From contig NZ_FNCS01000001.1 of NCBI RefSeq assembly GCF_900100665.1, positions 417,119 to 481,118 on the forward strand: a stretch of DNA of 64,000 nt, in the 5' to 3' direction. This document shows, piece after piece, positions 52,855-62,132 of the stretch (position 1 is the stretch's first letter; each line of letters opens with the position of its first letter). The translations under genes and the position numbers were made by a program. Source of the stretch: Pelagibacterium luteolum. GTDB lineage: Bacteria > Pseudomonadota > Alphaproteobacteria > Rhizobiales > Devosiaceae. The notes beneath the pieces are model-generated. The model was not told where the DNA came from. It searched no databases and saw nothing but the letters and a program-made list of their open reading frames with translations.

Positions 52855-54681
52855 TCAGCCCGCAGCGGCTTCCGCCTGGGCCGCACGCATGGCGCGCTTG
52901 CGGTCATGGGGATCAAGGAAGATTTTGCGCAGACGCACCGAATTGGGCGTCACTTCCACATATTCATCGTCCGAAATATAGCTCAGCGCCTGTTCGAGGC
53001 TGAGTTTCTTGGGCGGGGTCAACCGGATCGCCTCGTCCTTCGACGTCGTGCGAATGTTGGTCAGCTGCTTGCCCTTGAGCACGTTCACTTCGAGATCGTT
53101 CTCGCGATTGTGCTCGCCGATGATCATGCCTTCATAAACGTCGACACCCGGATCGATCAGCATCGGCCCGCGATCTTCGAGATTGAACAGCGCATAGGCA
53201 ACAGCCTGCCCCGTCGCATTCGAGATCAGAACGCCGGTGCGGCGCATCGGCAGCGGACCCTTGAACGCTGCGTATTCATGGAATACGCGGTTAAAGATCG
53301 CCGTGCCGCGCGTATCGGAGAGCAATTCGCCCTGATACCCGATCAGCCCGCGGGTCGGAACATAGAGCCGCACGCGCGTCCGGCCCGCACCCGAGGGGCG
53401 CATTTCGACGAGATCGCCGCGGCGTTCGGTCAGCTTCTGGACGACGACCGAGGAGAACTCGTCATCGACGTCGATGATCACTTCTTCGATCGGCTCGAGC
53501 TTTTGCCCGTTTTCTTCGCGGAACAGCACCTTGGGACGCCCCAGGCACAATTCAAAGCCTTCGCGACGCATGGTTTCGATCAGAACGCCAAGCTGGAGTT
53601 CGCCGCGGCCCGCAACGTCAAAGCTGTCATTGTCGTCGCCCGGCGTAACGCGGATCGCCACATTGCCTTCGGCTTCGCGCAACAGGCGTTCCCGAATGAC
53701 GCGGCTCTGCACCTTGTCGCCTTCGCGACCGGCCAGCGGTCCGTCATTGATACGGAACGTCACCGACAGGGTGGGGGGATCGATCGGCTTGGCTTCGATG
53801 GGCTCGTTGACCTGCGGCACGGCAATCGTGTTGGCAACGGTTGCCGTTTCCAGCCCCGCCAAGGCGACGATATCGCCGGCCTTGCCCTCTTCGATCGGCT
53901 CGCGCTCAAGGCCACGGAAACCGAGCACCTTGGAGATGCGGCCCTTTTCGACGGTCTTGCCGTCGCGGCTCAAGGCATGCACGGCATCGCCTGGCTTGAC
54001 CGTGCCCGAATACACGCGACCGGTCAGGATACGGCCAAGGAACGGGTTCCGTTCGATGGTGGTGACCAGCATCTTGAACGGGCCTTCTTCGACCTTGGGC
54101 TCTTCGAAATGTTCGATAACCTTGTCGAGCAGCGGACCCATGGAATCCTTGGGTCCTTCGGGCTCGTCCGCCATCCAGCCCTGCTTGGCCGAACCGTAAA
54201 GCACGGGGAAATCGAGCTGTTCCGGCGTCGCATCGAGCGACACGAACAGATCGAAAATCTCGTCGAGCACTTCGTCGTGGCGCTCTTCGGGCTTGTCGAT
54301 CTTGTTGATGGCAACGATCGGGCGCAGGCCGATCTTGAGCGCCTTGGAGAGCACGAACTTGGTCTGCGGCATCGGGCCTTCGGCAGCGTCCACAAGGATA
54401 ACCGCGCCATCGACCATCGACAGGATACGCTCGACTTCACCGCCGAAATCGGCGTGGCCCGGGGTATCGACGATATTGATGCGATGATCTTTCCAGCCGA
54501 CCGAGGTCACCTTGGCGAGAATGGTGATGCCACGCTCTTTTTCCAGATCGTTGGAATCCATGGCGCGCTCTTCGACGCGCTGGTTGTCGCGGAACGTACC
54601 CGACTGTTTCAAGAGGACGTCGATCAGGGTCGTTTTGCCATGGTCGACGTGGGCAATGATCGCAATATTGCGCAAGCTCAT
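52855..54681 (-). CDS. typA: Translational GTPase TypA/BipA
   Basis: Ribosome-binding GTPase of the EF-G family, involved in 50S assembly and stress adaptation. 608 residues: G1 [12 protein letters not shown]2 RGITI, G3 [13 protein letters not shown]4 [12 protein letters not shown], followed by domains II-V and the family-specific C-terminal domain ([14 protein letters not shown]-like [24 protein letters not shown]). Complete; terminated by a hairpin at 52784. The large plus-strand frame across it is a shadow. Confidence 0.97.
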   Translation of the reverse strand: MSLRNIAIIAHVDHGKTTLIDVLLKQSGTFRDNQRVEERAMDSNDLEKERGITILAKVTSVGWKDHRINIVDTPGHADFGGEVERILSMVDGAVILVDAAEGPMPQTKFVLSKALKIGLRPIVAINKIDKPEERHDEVLDEIFDLFVSLDATPEQLDFPVLYGSAKQGWMADEPEGPKDSMGPLLDKVIEHFEEPKVEEGPFKMLVTTIERNPFLGRILTGRVYSGTVKPGDAVHALSRDGKTVEKGRISKVLGFRGLEREPIEEGKAGDIVALAGLETATVANTIAVPQVNEPIEAKPIDPPTLSVTFRINDGPLAGREGDKVQSRVIRERLLREAEGNVAIRVTPGDDNDSFDVAGRGELQLGVLIETMRREGFELCLGRPKVLFREENGQKLEPIEEVIIDVDDEFSSVVVQKLTERRGDLVEMRPSGAGRTRVRLYVPTRGLIGYQGELLSDTRGTAIFNRVFHEYAAFKGPLPMRRTGVLISNATGQAVAYALFNLEDRGPMLIDPGVDVYEGMIIGEHNRENDLEVNVLKGKQLTNIRTTSKDEAIRLTPPKKLSLEQALSYISDDEYVEVTPNSVRLRKIFLDPHDRKRAMRAAQAEAAAG

Positions 54682-54720
54682 AAGGGGACAGCCATTTCGG
54701 AGTTTTTTACCGGGGTGTTT

Positions 54721-54760
54721 CCAGCAAGAGTGATCCCACTTTTGCGGTTTGGAAACGCGA
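54721..54760 (+). repeat. Type C intergenic repeat, copy 2
   Basis: CCAGCAAGAGTGATCCCACT-TTTGCGGTTTGG, same orientation as copy 1 at 4475. Outer arms GTTTCC/GGAAAC add a longer dyad. It lies just upstream of typA. Confidence 0.55.
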
Positions 54761-54888
54761 CACTATAAATTGGTTGCGGTGCCCATACCCCAGCACGCCC
54801 CGATAAACAAGAAAAAACGCCGCACACCAGCCATGCAAGGGCGCACACCACCGGCCAAGCCGGCCCTGCACGCGGCCCAACCACCGCC

Positions 54889-54930
54889 GTCATCCCGGGC
54901 TCGACCCGGGACCCAGTATGCTCCGCGTCC
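54889..54930 (+). repeat. Type A intergenic palindrome, copy 8
   Basis: GTCATCCCGGGCTCGACCC-GGGACCCAGTATGCTCCGCG; the tail matches copy 2. Located between typA and the VOC gene. Confidence 0.75.
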
Positions 54931-54958
54931 CGGTTAGAACCCTGGCGTCACGCCACCC

Positions 54959-55342
54959 CTACGTCAACGTCCGCGGCTTTTCCCCCGACTGCCACAACCC
55001 GAGGCCAAACCCATCCGGGTCCAGAAAGTCCGCGCTCCAGCCCCCCGGCGCTTCCGCCACCGGGGTCACGATCGTCACGCCCTTTTCGGCCAGCGCCGCA
55101 ACGATATCGTCGATCCCGCCATCGAGGAGGTCAAAGATTAGCGCCGGCGTATTGCCGCGCTTCCCCTCCATTTCGAAAAACACCATCTCCAGCCCCTGAT
55201 CAAGCGAGCCCGAAAGCCAGAACGGCTCGGCGCCCTCCTGCCGCACAAGTTCGATCCCCAGGACATCGGTATAAAAGGCTTCGGTGCGCGTAATGTCGGA
55301 CACATAGAAAACGATCGAAGCGCGGTGCGGTTTGGGCAACAT
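54959..55342 (-). CDS. VOC-family protein
   Basis: 127 residues of the vicinal oxygen chelate fold: ASIVFYVSDITRTEAFYTDVLGIELVRQEG, a central FWLSGSLDQGLEMVFFEMEG and a closing DFLDPDGFGLGLWQSGE. The usual metal-ligand Glu of DPDGNxxEL is Gly-Leu here, so metal binding may be altered. It is 44 bp downstream of the ECF sigma gene, on the same strand. Substrate unknown. Confidence 0.85.
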   Translation of the reverse strand: MLPKPHRASIVFYVSDITRTEAFYTDVLGIELVRQEGAEPFWLSGSLDQGLEMVFFEMEGKRGNTPALIFDLLDGGIDDIVAALAEKGVTIVTPVAEAPGGWSADFLDPDGFGLGLWQSGEKPRTLT

Positions 55343-55386
55343 TGGCCTAACTCCTAAAGACTAGAAACACCCCTTAGTTGCCGCGC

Positions 55387-55983
55387 CTATGGCATGTGTG
55401 AGCGCGTCAGGATCAATAAATGTCCGTCCGGATCGTGCGTGGCAAACATCCCCCCATGCCGGCGCAGCGCCGGCACCAGCGCCTCGCGGATCGCGCCATA
55501 GGCAAGATCGAGATTGAGCCCGATCGTCTCACCGGGCATCTCGATACCCTTTCGCCGCAGCGCCAGCTTCAGCGCCCGTATCCTCTGGCGCAGCGCCGCA
55601 TCCGTGAGATCGAGCAGATAGGCGATTTCGCTCCGCCCATGCCCCGACAACGCCAGCGCCGCAACGACGCGCAAGCTTTTGGGCAGGTCGGCAAGGATCG
55701 TCTGCAGATCATCGCCCGACGCCCCGGCCTCGCCCCCATCCCGCGCGTCCTGCCACCGGCTTTCGCGCTGCCGCCGCCGCACCGCAGAGCGCGCATCGAA
55801 CGCCGCCCGCTTCCGGATCGCCCCCTCCATCCAGCGCCGATTGGCAGCAACCCGCCCATCCTCGCGCCCCGCAACCACAGCCGCGATCAACACCTCCTGG
55901 ACGATGTCCTCAGCCTCATCGCCCCGCCGCGCGTAACGCTTGGCGACACCCACAAGATGACGATAGGCAGCCTGCTGGTGCAT
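55387..55983 (-). CDS. ECF-type sigma factor with C-terminal extension
   Basis: 198 residues: sigma region 2 (AYRHLVGVAKRYARRGDEAEDIVQEVLIAAV) and region 4 (LPKSLRVVAALALSGHGRSEIAYLLDLTDAALRQRIRALK, helix-turn-helix) cover residues 5-145. The remaining 50 residues form an unusual extension ending FATHDPDGHLLILTRSHMP. No anti-sigma factor is adjacent. It lies 42 bp after the PAS-GGDEF-EAL gene and 44 bp before the VOC gene, so all three may be one operon. Target genes unknown. Confidence 0.85.
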   Translation of the reverse strand: MHQQAAYRHLVGVAKRYARRGDEAEDIVQEVLIAAVVAGREDGRVAANRRWMEGAIRKRAAFDARSAVRRRQRESRWQDARDGGEAGASGDDLQTILADLPKSLRVVAALALSGHGRSEIAYLLDLTDAALRQRIRALKLALRRKGIEMPGETIGLNLDLAYGAIREALVPALRRHGGMFATHDPDGHLLILTRSHMP

Positions 55984-56025
55984 AAAAATTTTCCGTCAGT
56001 GATCGCGATTGTAAGCAGACTGCGC

Positions 56026-58155
56026 TTAGCCGGCTCGCTTGTCGAGCGTTGCCGGCGGCACGGTCTCCGCTTCCACCATCGCCGCGATGTCGCTGGCCGT
56101 TACCGGTGGCGAATAATAATAGCCCTGCACGAGCGTCGCCCCCTCGGCCTTGACCACCGCGAGCTGCTCTTCGGTCTCGACGCCCTCAGCGACCGTCACC
56201 ATCCCAAGGCTCGTCCCCAGCCCGATCATGGCGCGCAAGATGGCGCGGCTATCGTCCTTGGTCGCGATGTCGCTCATGAACGAGCGGTCGATCTTGATTT
56301 TGTCGAACGGAAAGGCCCGCAGATAGGACAGCGAGGAATACCCCGTGCCGAAATCGTCCATGGCGATCTTGACCCCCAGCCCGCGAATGGCGTGCAGCAG
56401 ATCGATATTGGCCTGGCTATCCTCGAGCAGAAGGGATTCTGTGATTTCCAGCTCGAGCCGCTCCGCCGCAAGATCGGCCCGCGCCAATGCACCCTGCACG
56501 GTTTCCAGTAGTCCGGCCTGACGGAACTGCACCGGCGAGAGATTGACCGCAACCCCGACGTGCTTGGGCCATTTGCCCGCCGCCAACGCCGCCTGATGCA
56601 ACACCCAGCCGCCCAGCTGATGGATCAGCCCGCTCTCTTCGGCAATGGGGATGAATTCGACCGGCGGGATCATCCCCAGCTTGGGATGGGTCCAGCGCAG
56701 CAAGGCTTCCGCCGCCGCGATCTTGCCGGTCTTCAGCGACACCAGTGGCTGAAACAGCACAGACAATTCACAATTGGCGATCGCATCGCGCAGGCCCGTT
56801 TCCAGTGTCCGCCGCCGCTGAAGCGTGGCGTCCATGCCCGATTCAAAAAAGTGGCACGTCCCCCGCCCTTCCGATTTGGCCTTCAAAAGCGCCAGATCGG
56901 CATTGTTGAGCAGCGCATCCGTCGTCCGCCCGTCGCCGGGCGCCACGGCAATTCCGATACTGGCCGAAAGCTTGATGGTCTTGCGCCCGAAAACGATAGG
57001 CTCGGCGATCGCCTTGACGATGGCGCGCCCCAGATCGGCCGCCGCCTGCGGACTGGACAGCGGTGTCAAAAGCACAGCGAATTCATCGCTTGCCATGCGC
57101 GCCACCATGGCGCGCGCGCCCACGATTTCGATCAGCCGCGCCGCGATCTTTTTGAGCACCCTGTCGCCCATCGCGTGGCCGTCGCTGTCATTGATCGCTT
57201 TGAAATGATCGAGATTGACCGTGAGCAGGGCCAGCGCCTTGCCGCTCTCAAGCCCCTTCACCGCAACGTCGAGGTCCTCGCGAAACAGCGTCCGGTTGGG
57301 CAGATCGGTCAAGGCATCATGGGTCGCCATGTGTCGCATGCGCGCTTCGGCGGCCAGTTGCTCGGTGATGTCCTCATGGGTCGTCACCAGCCCGCCACCC
57401 TTGAGCGGCTGATGCCGGAACGCGATATAGGTCCCGTCGGCCATCTTGACCACTTCGCGCTGCGAGGTACCGCCCTTCATGATCCTCTTGCGCTCGGCGA
57501 TATAGGACTGCCGGTCTAACGGCGCATGCCGCCCCGTGACGTCGCGATGTTCGAGGATCTTTTCAAACGGCGTCCCCGGCTCTGCGAGCGCCTCGGGGAG
57601 GGCATACATGCGCACGAATTCGGTATTGCACGTCACCAGCCGAAACTCCCGATCGAACATCGAAAGCCCCTGGCTGATGTTGTTGATCGCCGCGTCGAGC
57701 AGCGCATATTGCCGTTCAAGCTCACGTTTGCGCTCGCTCATCATGTCCGAACGCGCGATTTCCTCGGTGACGTCGTCATGGGTCACCACCCACCCGAGCC
57801 CCGGCGCATAGATATGGGCCGTCTCGAGCGTCCGATGCCCGGCCGTCATTTCAAGATTGATCGCCCGCAACCCCGAGCGGTTGCCCAGCAATTCGGCGGT
57901 GTAGGCGTCGTAAAAACTCTTGGGATCGGTATCGGGATGATTGCCCAAAGCGCTCGACAGCGCCACGACCTCATAAAGGCTCATCCCCCGCCGGATCGCC
58001 TTTTTGGGAAAGCCATAGATATCGAGATAATGCTGGTTCCACATCACCAGCTCGAACTCGGCGCTCCACACGCAAAAGCCGAACGGAATCGTCTGCAGCG
58101 CCGCGTCGAGCAGCAGCGCATCGAGAGGACGTTCACTGGACGGCGTCTGCACCAT
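56026..58155 (-). CDS. PAS-PAS-GGDEF-EAL protein, probable c-di-GMP phosphodiesterase
   Basis: 709 residues, soluble: two PAS domains (about 20-130 and 152-265), GGDEF domain (270-435) and EAL domain (450-700). The cyclase site is broken twice: MASDEF replaces RGGDEF (355-359 is ASDEF) and the first metal-binding Asp is Asn in VNLDHFKAIND. The EAL domain keeps EALLRW (483-485), DDFGTGYSSLSYL and TVAEGVETEEQL. Expect phosphodiesterase activity only, with GGDEF as regulator. ATG 58155 is chosen over a TTG at 58176. Confidence 0.93.
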   Translation of the reverse strand: MVQTPSSERPLDALLLDAALQTIPFGFCVWSAEFELVMWNQHYLDIYGFPKKAIRRGMSLYEVVALSSALGNHPDTDPKSFYDAYTAELLGNRSGLRAINLEMTAGHRTLETAHIYAPGLGWVVTHDDVTEEIARSDMMSERKRELERQYALLDAAINNISQGLSMFDREFRLVTCNTEFVRMYALPEALAEPGTPFEKILEHRDVTGRHAPLDRQSYIAERKRIMKGGTSQREVVKMADGTYIAFRHQPLKGGGLVTTHEDITEQLAAEARMRHMATHDALTDLPNRTLFREDLDVAVKGLESGKALALLTVNLDHFKAINDSDGHAMGDRVLKKIAARLIEIVGARAMVARMASDEFAVLLTPLSSPQAAADLGRAIVKAIAEPIVFGRKTIKLSASIGIAVAPGDGRTTDALLNNADLALLKAKSEGRGTCHFFESGMDATLQRRRTLETGLRDAIANCELSVLFQPLVSLKTGKIAAAEALLRWTHPKLGMIPPVEFIPIAEESGLIHQLGGWVLHQAALAAGKWPKHVGVAVNLSPVQFRQAGLLETVQGALARADLAAERLELEITESLLLEDSQANIDLLHAIRGLGVKIAMDDFGTGYSSLSYLRAFPFDKIKIDRSFMSDIATKDDSRAILRAMIGLGTSLGMVTVAEGVETEEQLAVVKAEGATLVQGYYYSPPVTASDIAAMVEAETVPPATLDKRAG

Positions 58156-58277
58156 GGCCGGTTCACTCCAGATCAAAACTTTGTGAGAGCCTACGATCCC
58201 CCGCTTAAGGAGACTTTAAGACCGCCCCGCCGCACTCAAAATTGATTGCCCCTCACCACCACCCGCAAAAAGAAAAA

Positions 58278-58299
58278 CCCTCGCCCCTAGGGGAGAGGG
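58278..58299 (+). repeat. Type B intergenic palindrome, copy 4
   Basis: CCCTCGCCCC-TA-GGGGAGAGGG, then GCGGTGAGGGGGCCGTGAGC, the tail shared with copy 1; a type A repeat follows at 58366. Confidence 0.75.
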
Positions 58300-58365
58300 T
58301 GGCAATCAGAGCGGTGAGGGGGCCGTGAGCGCCAGTAATCTTCACGCGCGCACCGCCCCGCCCCC

Positions 58366-58410
58366 GTCATCCCGGGATCTAGCCACGCGCTGTCCGGCGC
58401 GTGCAAGGAC
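58366..58410 (+). repeat. Type A intergenic repeat, copy 9 (truncated first arm)
   Basis: GTCATCCCGGGATCT, then a hairpin CACGCGC-TGTCCG-GCGCGTG as in copies 4 and 5. The first palindrome lacks its second arm. Just downstream of argG. Confidence 0.6.
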
Positions 58411-58422
58411 CGTTACTTCCCC

Positions 58423-59646
58423 CTAAAACCCGAACTTCGCTTTCCGCGCCCCAAACGTGCGCAACCGCAACCCGTTGAGCTTGATGAACCCCTCGGCGTC
58501 ATGGTGGTCATACGTCCCGGTGCCCTCTTCAAAGGTCACGAGATCTTCCGAATACAGCGAATAGGGCGAGGTCCGCGCCACGACCTGCGCCGAGCCTTTG
58601 TAGAGTTTAACGGTCACTTCGCCCGTCACATATTCCTGGCTCTTGTCGATCAGCGCCTGAAGCATTTCGCGCTCTGGGGCAAACCAGAAGCCATTATAGA
58701 TCAGTTCCGCATAGCGCGGCATGATCTCGTCCTTGAGGTGCGCCGCCCCCCGATCGAGGGTGATGGATTCGATCCCCCGATGCGCCGCCAGAAGAATGGT
58801 GCCGCCCGGCGTCTCGTAAATGCCGCGCGACTTCATGCCCACAAAGCGGTTCTCGACGAGATCGAGCCGCCCCACACCATGCTTGCCGCCCAGTTCATTG
58901 AGCTTGGTCAGAAACGCTGCCGGCGAAAGCTTTTCGCCATTGACCGAAACGCCGTCACCCTTTTCGAACCCGATGGTGATCGTCTCGGGCTCATTGGGCG
59001 CATCGACCGGATCGACGGTCCGCTGATAGACATAATCGGGCGCTTCGACACCGGGGTCTTCGAGCACCTTGCCCTCGGACGAGGTGTGCAACAGATTGGC
59101 ATCGACCGAGAACGGCGCTTCGCCGCGCTTGTCTTTCGGCACCGGGATCTGGTTCTTTTCAGCGTATTCGATGAGCTTTGTCCGGCTCTGCAAATCCCAT
59201 TCACGCCACGGCGCGATGACCTTGATCGCCGGGTTGAGCGCATAGGCGCACAATTCGAACCGCACCTGGTCATTGCCCTTGCCTGTCGCCCCATGCGCGA
59301 TCGCATCGGCGCCGGTTTCCTCGGCGATCTCGACAAGCCTTTTGGCGATCAGCGGACGCGCGATCGAAGTGCCCAAGAGATAGACGCCTTCATAGACCGC
59401 ATTGGCGCGAAACATCGGGAAGACAAAATCGGAAACGAACTCTTCGCGCACGTCCTCGATGCGGATGTCCTTGACACCCATCATCTCGGCCTTGGCCCGC
59501 GCCGGCTCCAGCTCTTCGCCCTGCCCGAGATCGGCGGTAAACGTTACCACCTCGCAATCATAGGCCTCGCGCAGCCATTTCAGAATGATCGAGGTATCCA
59601 GACCCCCCGAATAGGCGAGGACGACTTTCTTGATGTCTTTGCTCAT
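58423..59646 (-). CDS. argG: Argininosuccinate synthase
   Basis: Condenses citrulline and aspartate with ATP in arginine synthesis. 407 residues: ATP loop [35 protein letters not shown], and the FNKCPSV-equivalent segment with [20 protein letters not shown] near the C-terminus. Complete. Monocistronic, divergent from the lysE gene. The plus-strand frame over it is a shadow. Confidence 0.97.
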   Translation of the reverse strand: MSKDIKKVVLAYSGGLDTSIILKWLREAYDCEVVTFTADLGQGEELEPARAKAEMMGVKDIRIEDVREEFVSDFVFPMFRANAVYEGVYLLGTSIARPLIAKRLVEIAEETGADAIAHGATGKGNDQVRFELCAYALNPAIKVIAPWREWDLQSRTKLIEYAEKNQIPVPKDKRGEAPFSVDANLLHTSSEGKVLEDPGVEAPDYVYQRTVDPVDAPNEPETITIGFEKGDGVSVNGEKLSPAAFLTKLNELGGKHGVGRLDLVENRFVGMKSRGIYETPGGTILLAAHRGIESITLDRGAAHLKDEIMPRYAELIYNGFWFAPEREMLQALIDKSQEYVTGEVTVKLYKGSAQVVARTSPYSLYSEDLVTFEEGTGTYDHHDAEGFIKLNGLRLRTFGARKAKFGF

Positions 59647-59849
59647 GGCGAGAACTCTAACCTGCTGGCGGATCGCGGGGATAACTTTCGCGCGGACGTT
59701 AATCAGATCGAGTTCAAGCTGTCCAGAATGGGCGCGCGACGAAATCTCTCGGCAAAAATCGGGTTGCGCGTTTTTGGGCGCACATACATGTTGCCAACTT
59801 CCGAATAGCGCTGTCGATCACAGCCACAATCGCCGATCTGGAGCCATAT

Positions 59850-60497
59850 ATGCATGGTTACGCGCCCGACCTTCCGGTCATTTTAAGCTTCGCGCTGGCC
59901 GCCATCGTTTTAGCAATTACGCCCGGTCCGGACATGGCATTGTTCATTTCCCGCACCGTCAATTTCGGCTCAAGGCACGGATTTGCAACGGTTTTTGGTG
60001 CCGTCACCGGCATCGCCGTTCACACCATGCTCGCCGCCTTCGGCATCTCGATCTTGATCGTCACCGCCCCCACCGCCTTTTGGGCCCTCAAGATTGCTGG
60101 CGCTATCTATCTGTTATGGCTCGCTTTTTCTGCCATCCGTTCAGGCACGGGCCTGACCGTCGCCAAGGCGAAAGGCAAAACGCCCAGCCTTAAGAATTCC
60201 TATTTCACCGGCCTCGGCATCAATCTCACCAACCCCAAGGTCGCGCTGTTTTTCGTGACCTTCCTGCCCCAGTTCGTCTCCGCCTCCGACCCCAACGCCG
60301 CTGCAAAACTGATCTTTTTAGGCGTTGAATTCGTCGTCCTCTCGCTCCCCATCGTCATAGCAATTGTACTTGGCGCCCAATGGCTTACCGGAACGGTGAT
60401 GAAATCGGAGCGCATTCAGAAGGCACTGAACTGGTCCTTCGCCGCAGTCTTTGCGGCGTTTGCGGTGACGATCCTGACCGCTGAGGCACGCAGGTGA
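59850..60497 (+). CDS. LysE-family amino-acid exporter
   Basis: 215 residues with about six membrane segments. The start AIVLAITPGPDMALFISRTVNFGSRHG carries the LysE/RhtB signature (TPGPdm), with NLTNPKVALFFVTFLPQF in the middle. Such proteins export amino acids or homoserine lactones; the substrate cannot be told. GGAG precedes the ATG. It is 69 bp upstream of rlmJ, same strand. Confidence 0.92.
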   Translation: MHGYAPDLPVILSFALAAIVLAITPGPDMALFISRTVNFGSRHGFATVFGAVTGIAVHTMLAAFGISILIVTAPTAFWALKIAGAIYLLWLAFSAIRSGTGLTVAKAKGKTPSLKNSYFTGLGINLTNPKVALFFVTFLPQFVSASDPNAAAKLIFLGVEFVVLSLPIVIAIVLGAQWLTGTVMKSERIQKALNWSFAAVFAAFAVTILTAEARR

Positions 60498-60566
60498 GCG
60501 CTTCCAGAAAAGTTGGCTTTCGATTTGTCGGCTCGGAAGTGCGAAAACACAAGAAAAAGCAGTAAC

Positions 60567-61418
60567 ATGAACTACCGCCACGCCTTCCACGCCGGCAATT
60601 TCGCCGATGTGGTCAAACACATTATCCTCGCCCGCATCATCTCGTATATGATGCGCAAGGATGCCGCCTTTCGCGTCATCGACACCCATGCCGGTGTCGG
60701 CCTTTACGATCTTTTGGGCGACGCGGCGGGTCGAACGGGCGAATGGGAAGACGGAGTTGGCCGCCTTATGGCCGCCAGCTTGCCCCCCAAGGTTGCCGAG
60801 TTGGTAGAGCCCTATCTCCTTGCAATCAAAGCACAAAACCTAGATGACGCCCTGCGCTTCTATCCCGGCTCACCCCTTGTGACGCGCCATATGCTCCGCT
60901 CCCAGGATCGCCTCATGGCGCTAGAGTTGCATCCACAAGACTTTGAACTGCTTAAGGAAAATTTCGCCGGCGACATCCAGGCCCGCATCACCCATCTCGA
61001 CGGTTGGGCCGCCATGGGCACCCATCTCCCGCCAAAGGAAAACCGCGGCCTCGTCCTCGTCGATCCGCCTTTCGAGGAAAAGGGCGAGTTTGCTCGTATG
61101 GTCCAAAGCCTTGAAAAAGCTTACAAACGCTGGCCCGGCGGCACCTACGCCTATTGGTATCCCATTAAGGACCCAAGGGACGCGGACACCTATGCCAGAG
61201 CGCTCAACGCCACCGGCATTCCCAAAATCCTGCGGCTGGAACTGACCATCCGTCCCCCCTCGACGCCACCGCGCCTGCATGGCACCGGCATGATCGTCGT
61301 CAACCCGCCCTATGTGCTTGAGGATGAAATGAAAATCGTCCTGCCAACATTGGCTAAGCTACTGTCGGACGAGAACCGCGGACGCTTTCGGATCGACTGG
61401 ATTCGCGGGGAGGCGTGA
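60567..61418 (+). CDS. rlmJ: 23S rRNA (adenine-N6) methyltransferase RlmJ
   Basis: Methylates A2030 of 23S rRNA (E. coli numbering). 283 residues, opening MNYRHAFHAGNFADVVKHIIL, the RlmJ signature, then IDTHAGVGLYDL (SAM site), FYPGSPLV and VLVDPPFEEKGEF, the catalytic DPPF/Y motif, and YWYPIK. ATG 60567 excludes an upstream start that lacks homology. Complete. Confidence 0.95.
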   Translation: MNYRHAFHAGNFADVVKHIILARIISYMMRKDAAFRVIDTHAGVGLYDLLGDAAGRTGEWEDGVGRLMAASLPPKVAELVEPYLLAIKAQNLDDALRFYPGSPLVTRHMLRSQDRLMALELHPQDFELLKENFAGDIQARITHLDGWAAMGTHLPPKENRGLVLVDPPFEEKGEFARMVQSLEKAYKRWPGGTYAYWYPIKDPRDADTYARALNATGIPKILRLELTIRPPSTPPRLHGTGMIVVNPPYVLEDEMKIVLPTLAKLLSDENRGRFRIDWIRGEA

Positions 61419-61489
61419 CCGGAACGAACTTGCAGCACAAGAACTTATCCCCATATTGCAGACCAATGCTAACATGGGACCGTACCACG

Positions 61490-61684
61490 ATGACTTTTGG
61501 CGATTTTATCAGGATCCTCTTTTCGATCCTCATCCCGCCCCTCGGCGTTTTCCTCCGCGTCGGCTTCGGGCTTCACTTCTGGCTCAATATCCTCCTGACC
61601 ATTCTCGGCTACGTGCCGGGACTGATCCATGCGATCTGGATCATCGCCAGCCATCGCACCCGCGACACGGTCGGATACCGCTAA
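61490..61684 (+). CDS. YqaE/Pmp3-family membrane protein
   Basis: 64 residues with two membrane helices: IRILFSILIPPLGVFLRVGFGLHFWLNILLTILGYVPGLIHAIWII, the UPF0057/Pmp3 signature (PPLGVFL, LTILGYiPGiiHA). Stress-related small membrane protein linked to membrane potential and salt tolerance. The start at 61490 is chosen because upstream residues are not part of the family. Its last four bases overlap the convergent GNAT gene. Confidence 0.93.
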   Translation: MTFGDFIRILFSILIPPLGVFLRVGFGLHFWLNILLTILGYVPGLIHAIWIIASHRTRDTVGYR

Positions 61685-62124
61685 ACTTTTGATTTAAAAT
61701 GTCTTTTCGATAGATCGAACTCGAAATAGGCCATGTCCTGCCCCTTCCCGCCACTGCGCATATACAGCGCCTTGGCGGGGAGATTATCGCCTTCGGTGCC
61801 GACCCAGGCATAGGTGACCCCCCGCTCCCGCGCAGCGTCAAACAGCACCTCCATCAACCGCTTTGCGATGCCCTGCCGTTGATAGCTTTCGGCCACACCG
61901 ACTTCATTGACGAACAATTCCAACGGCTTGTCGGGATGGAAATAAAAAAGACCTGACGCCATGCCGACGACCTTATCCCCGTCGACCGCCAATGCGATAT
62001 TATAGTCCGGATGGGCCAGATACGCCCTGGCGAGCTCGGGCTGAATGGGATTGTCGAAGACACTGGTGTCGGCGGAGCACAAAAGGTCGAAGTCGGAGGA
62101 ATCGAGCAGCTTGACGGTGACCAT
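61681..62124 (-). CDS. GNAT-family N-acetyltransferase
   Basis: 147 residues of the GNAT fold: NIALAVDGDKVVGMASGLFYFHP, FVNEVGVAESYQRQGIAKRLMEVLFDAARERG (acetyl-CoA loop Q-R-Q-G-I-A) and the closing Asn/Tyr segment LPAKALYMRSGGKGQDMAYFEFDL. Similar to AAC(3)-I-like proteins, though no resistance role can be inferred. ATG at 62124 is 8 bp after the rlmN stop; the two probably form an operon. Confidence 0.88.
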   Translation of the reverse strand: MVTVKLLDSSDFDLLCSADTSVFDNPIQPELARAYLAHPDYNIALAVDGDKVVGMASGLFYFHPDKPLELFVNEVGVAESYQRQGIAKRLMEVLFDAARERGVTYAWVGTEGDNLPAKALYMRSGGKGQDMAYFEFDLSKRHFKSKV

Positions 62125-62132
62125 GGCCCCTC

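Noticed and set aside
52690-54768. 692-codon plus-strand ORF opposite typA
   Set aside because: No recognisable domain; lies antisense to a complete TypA with all GTPase motifs.
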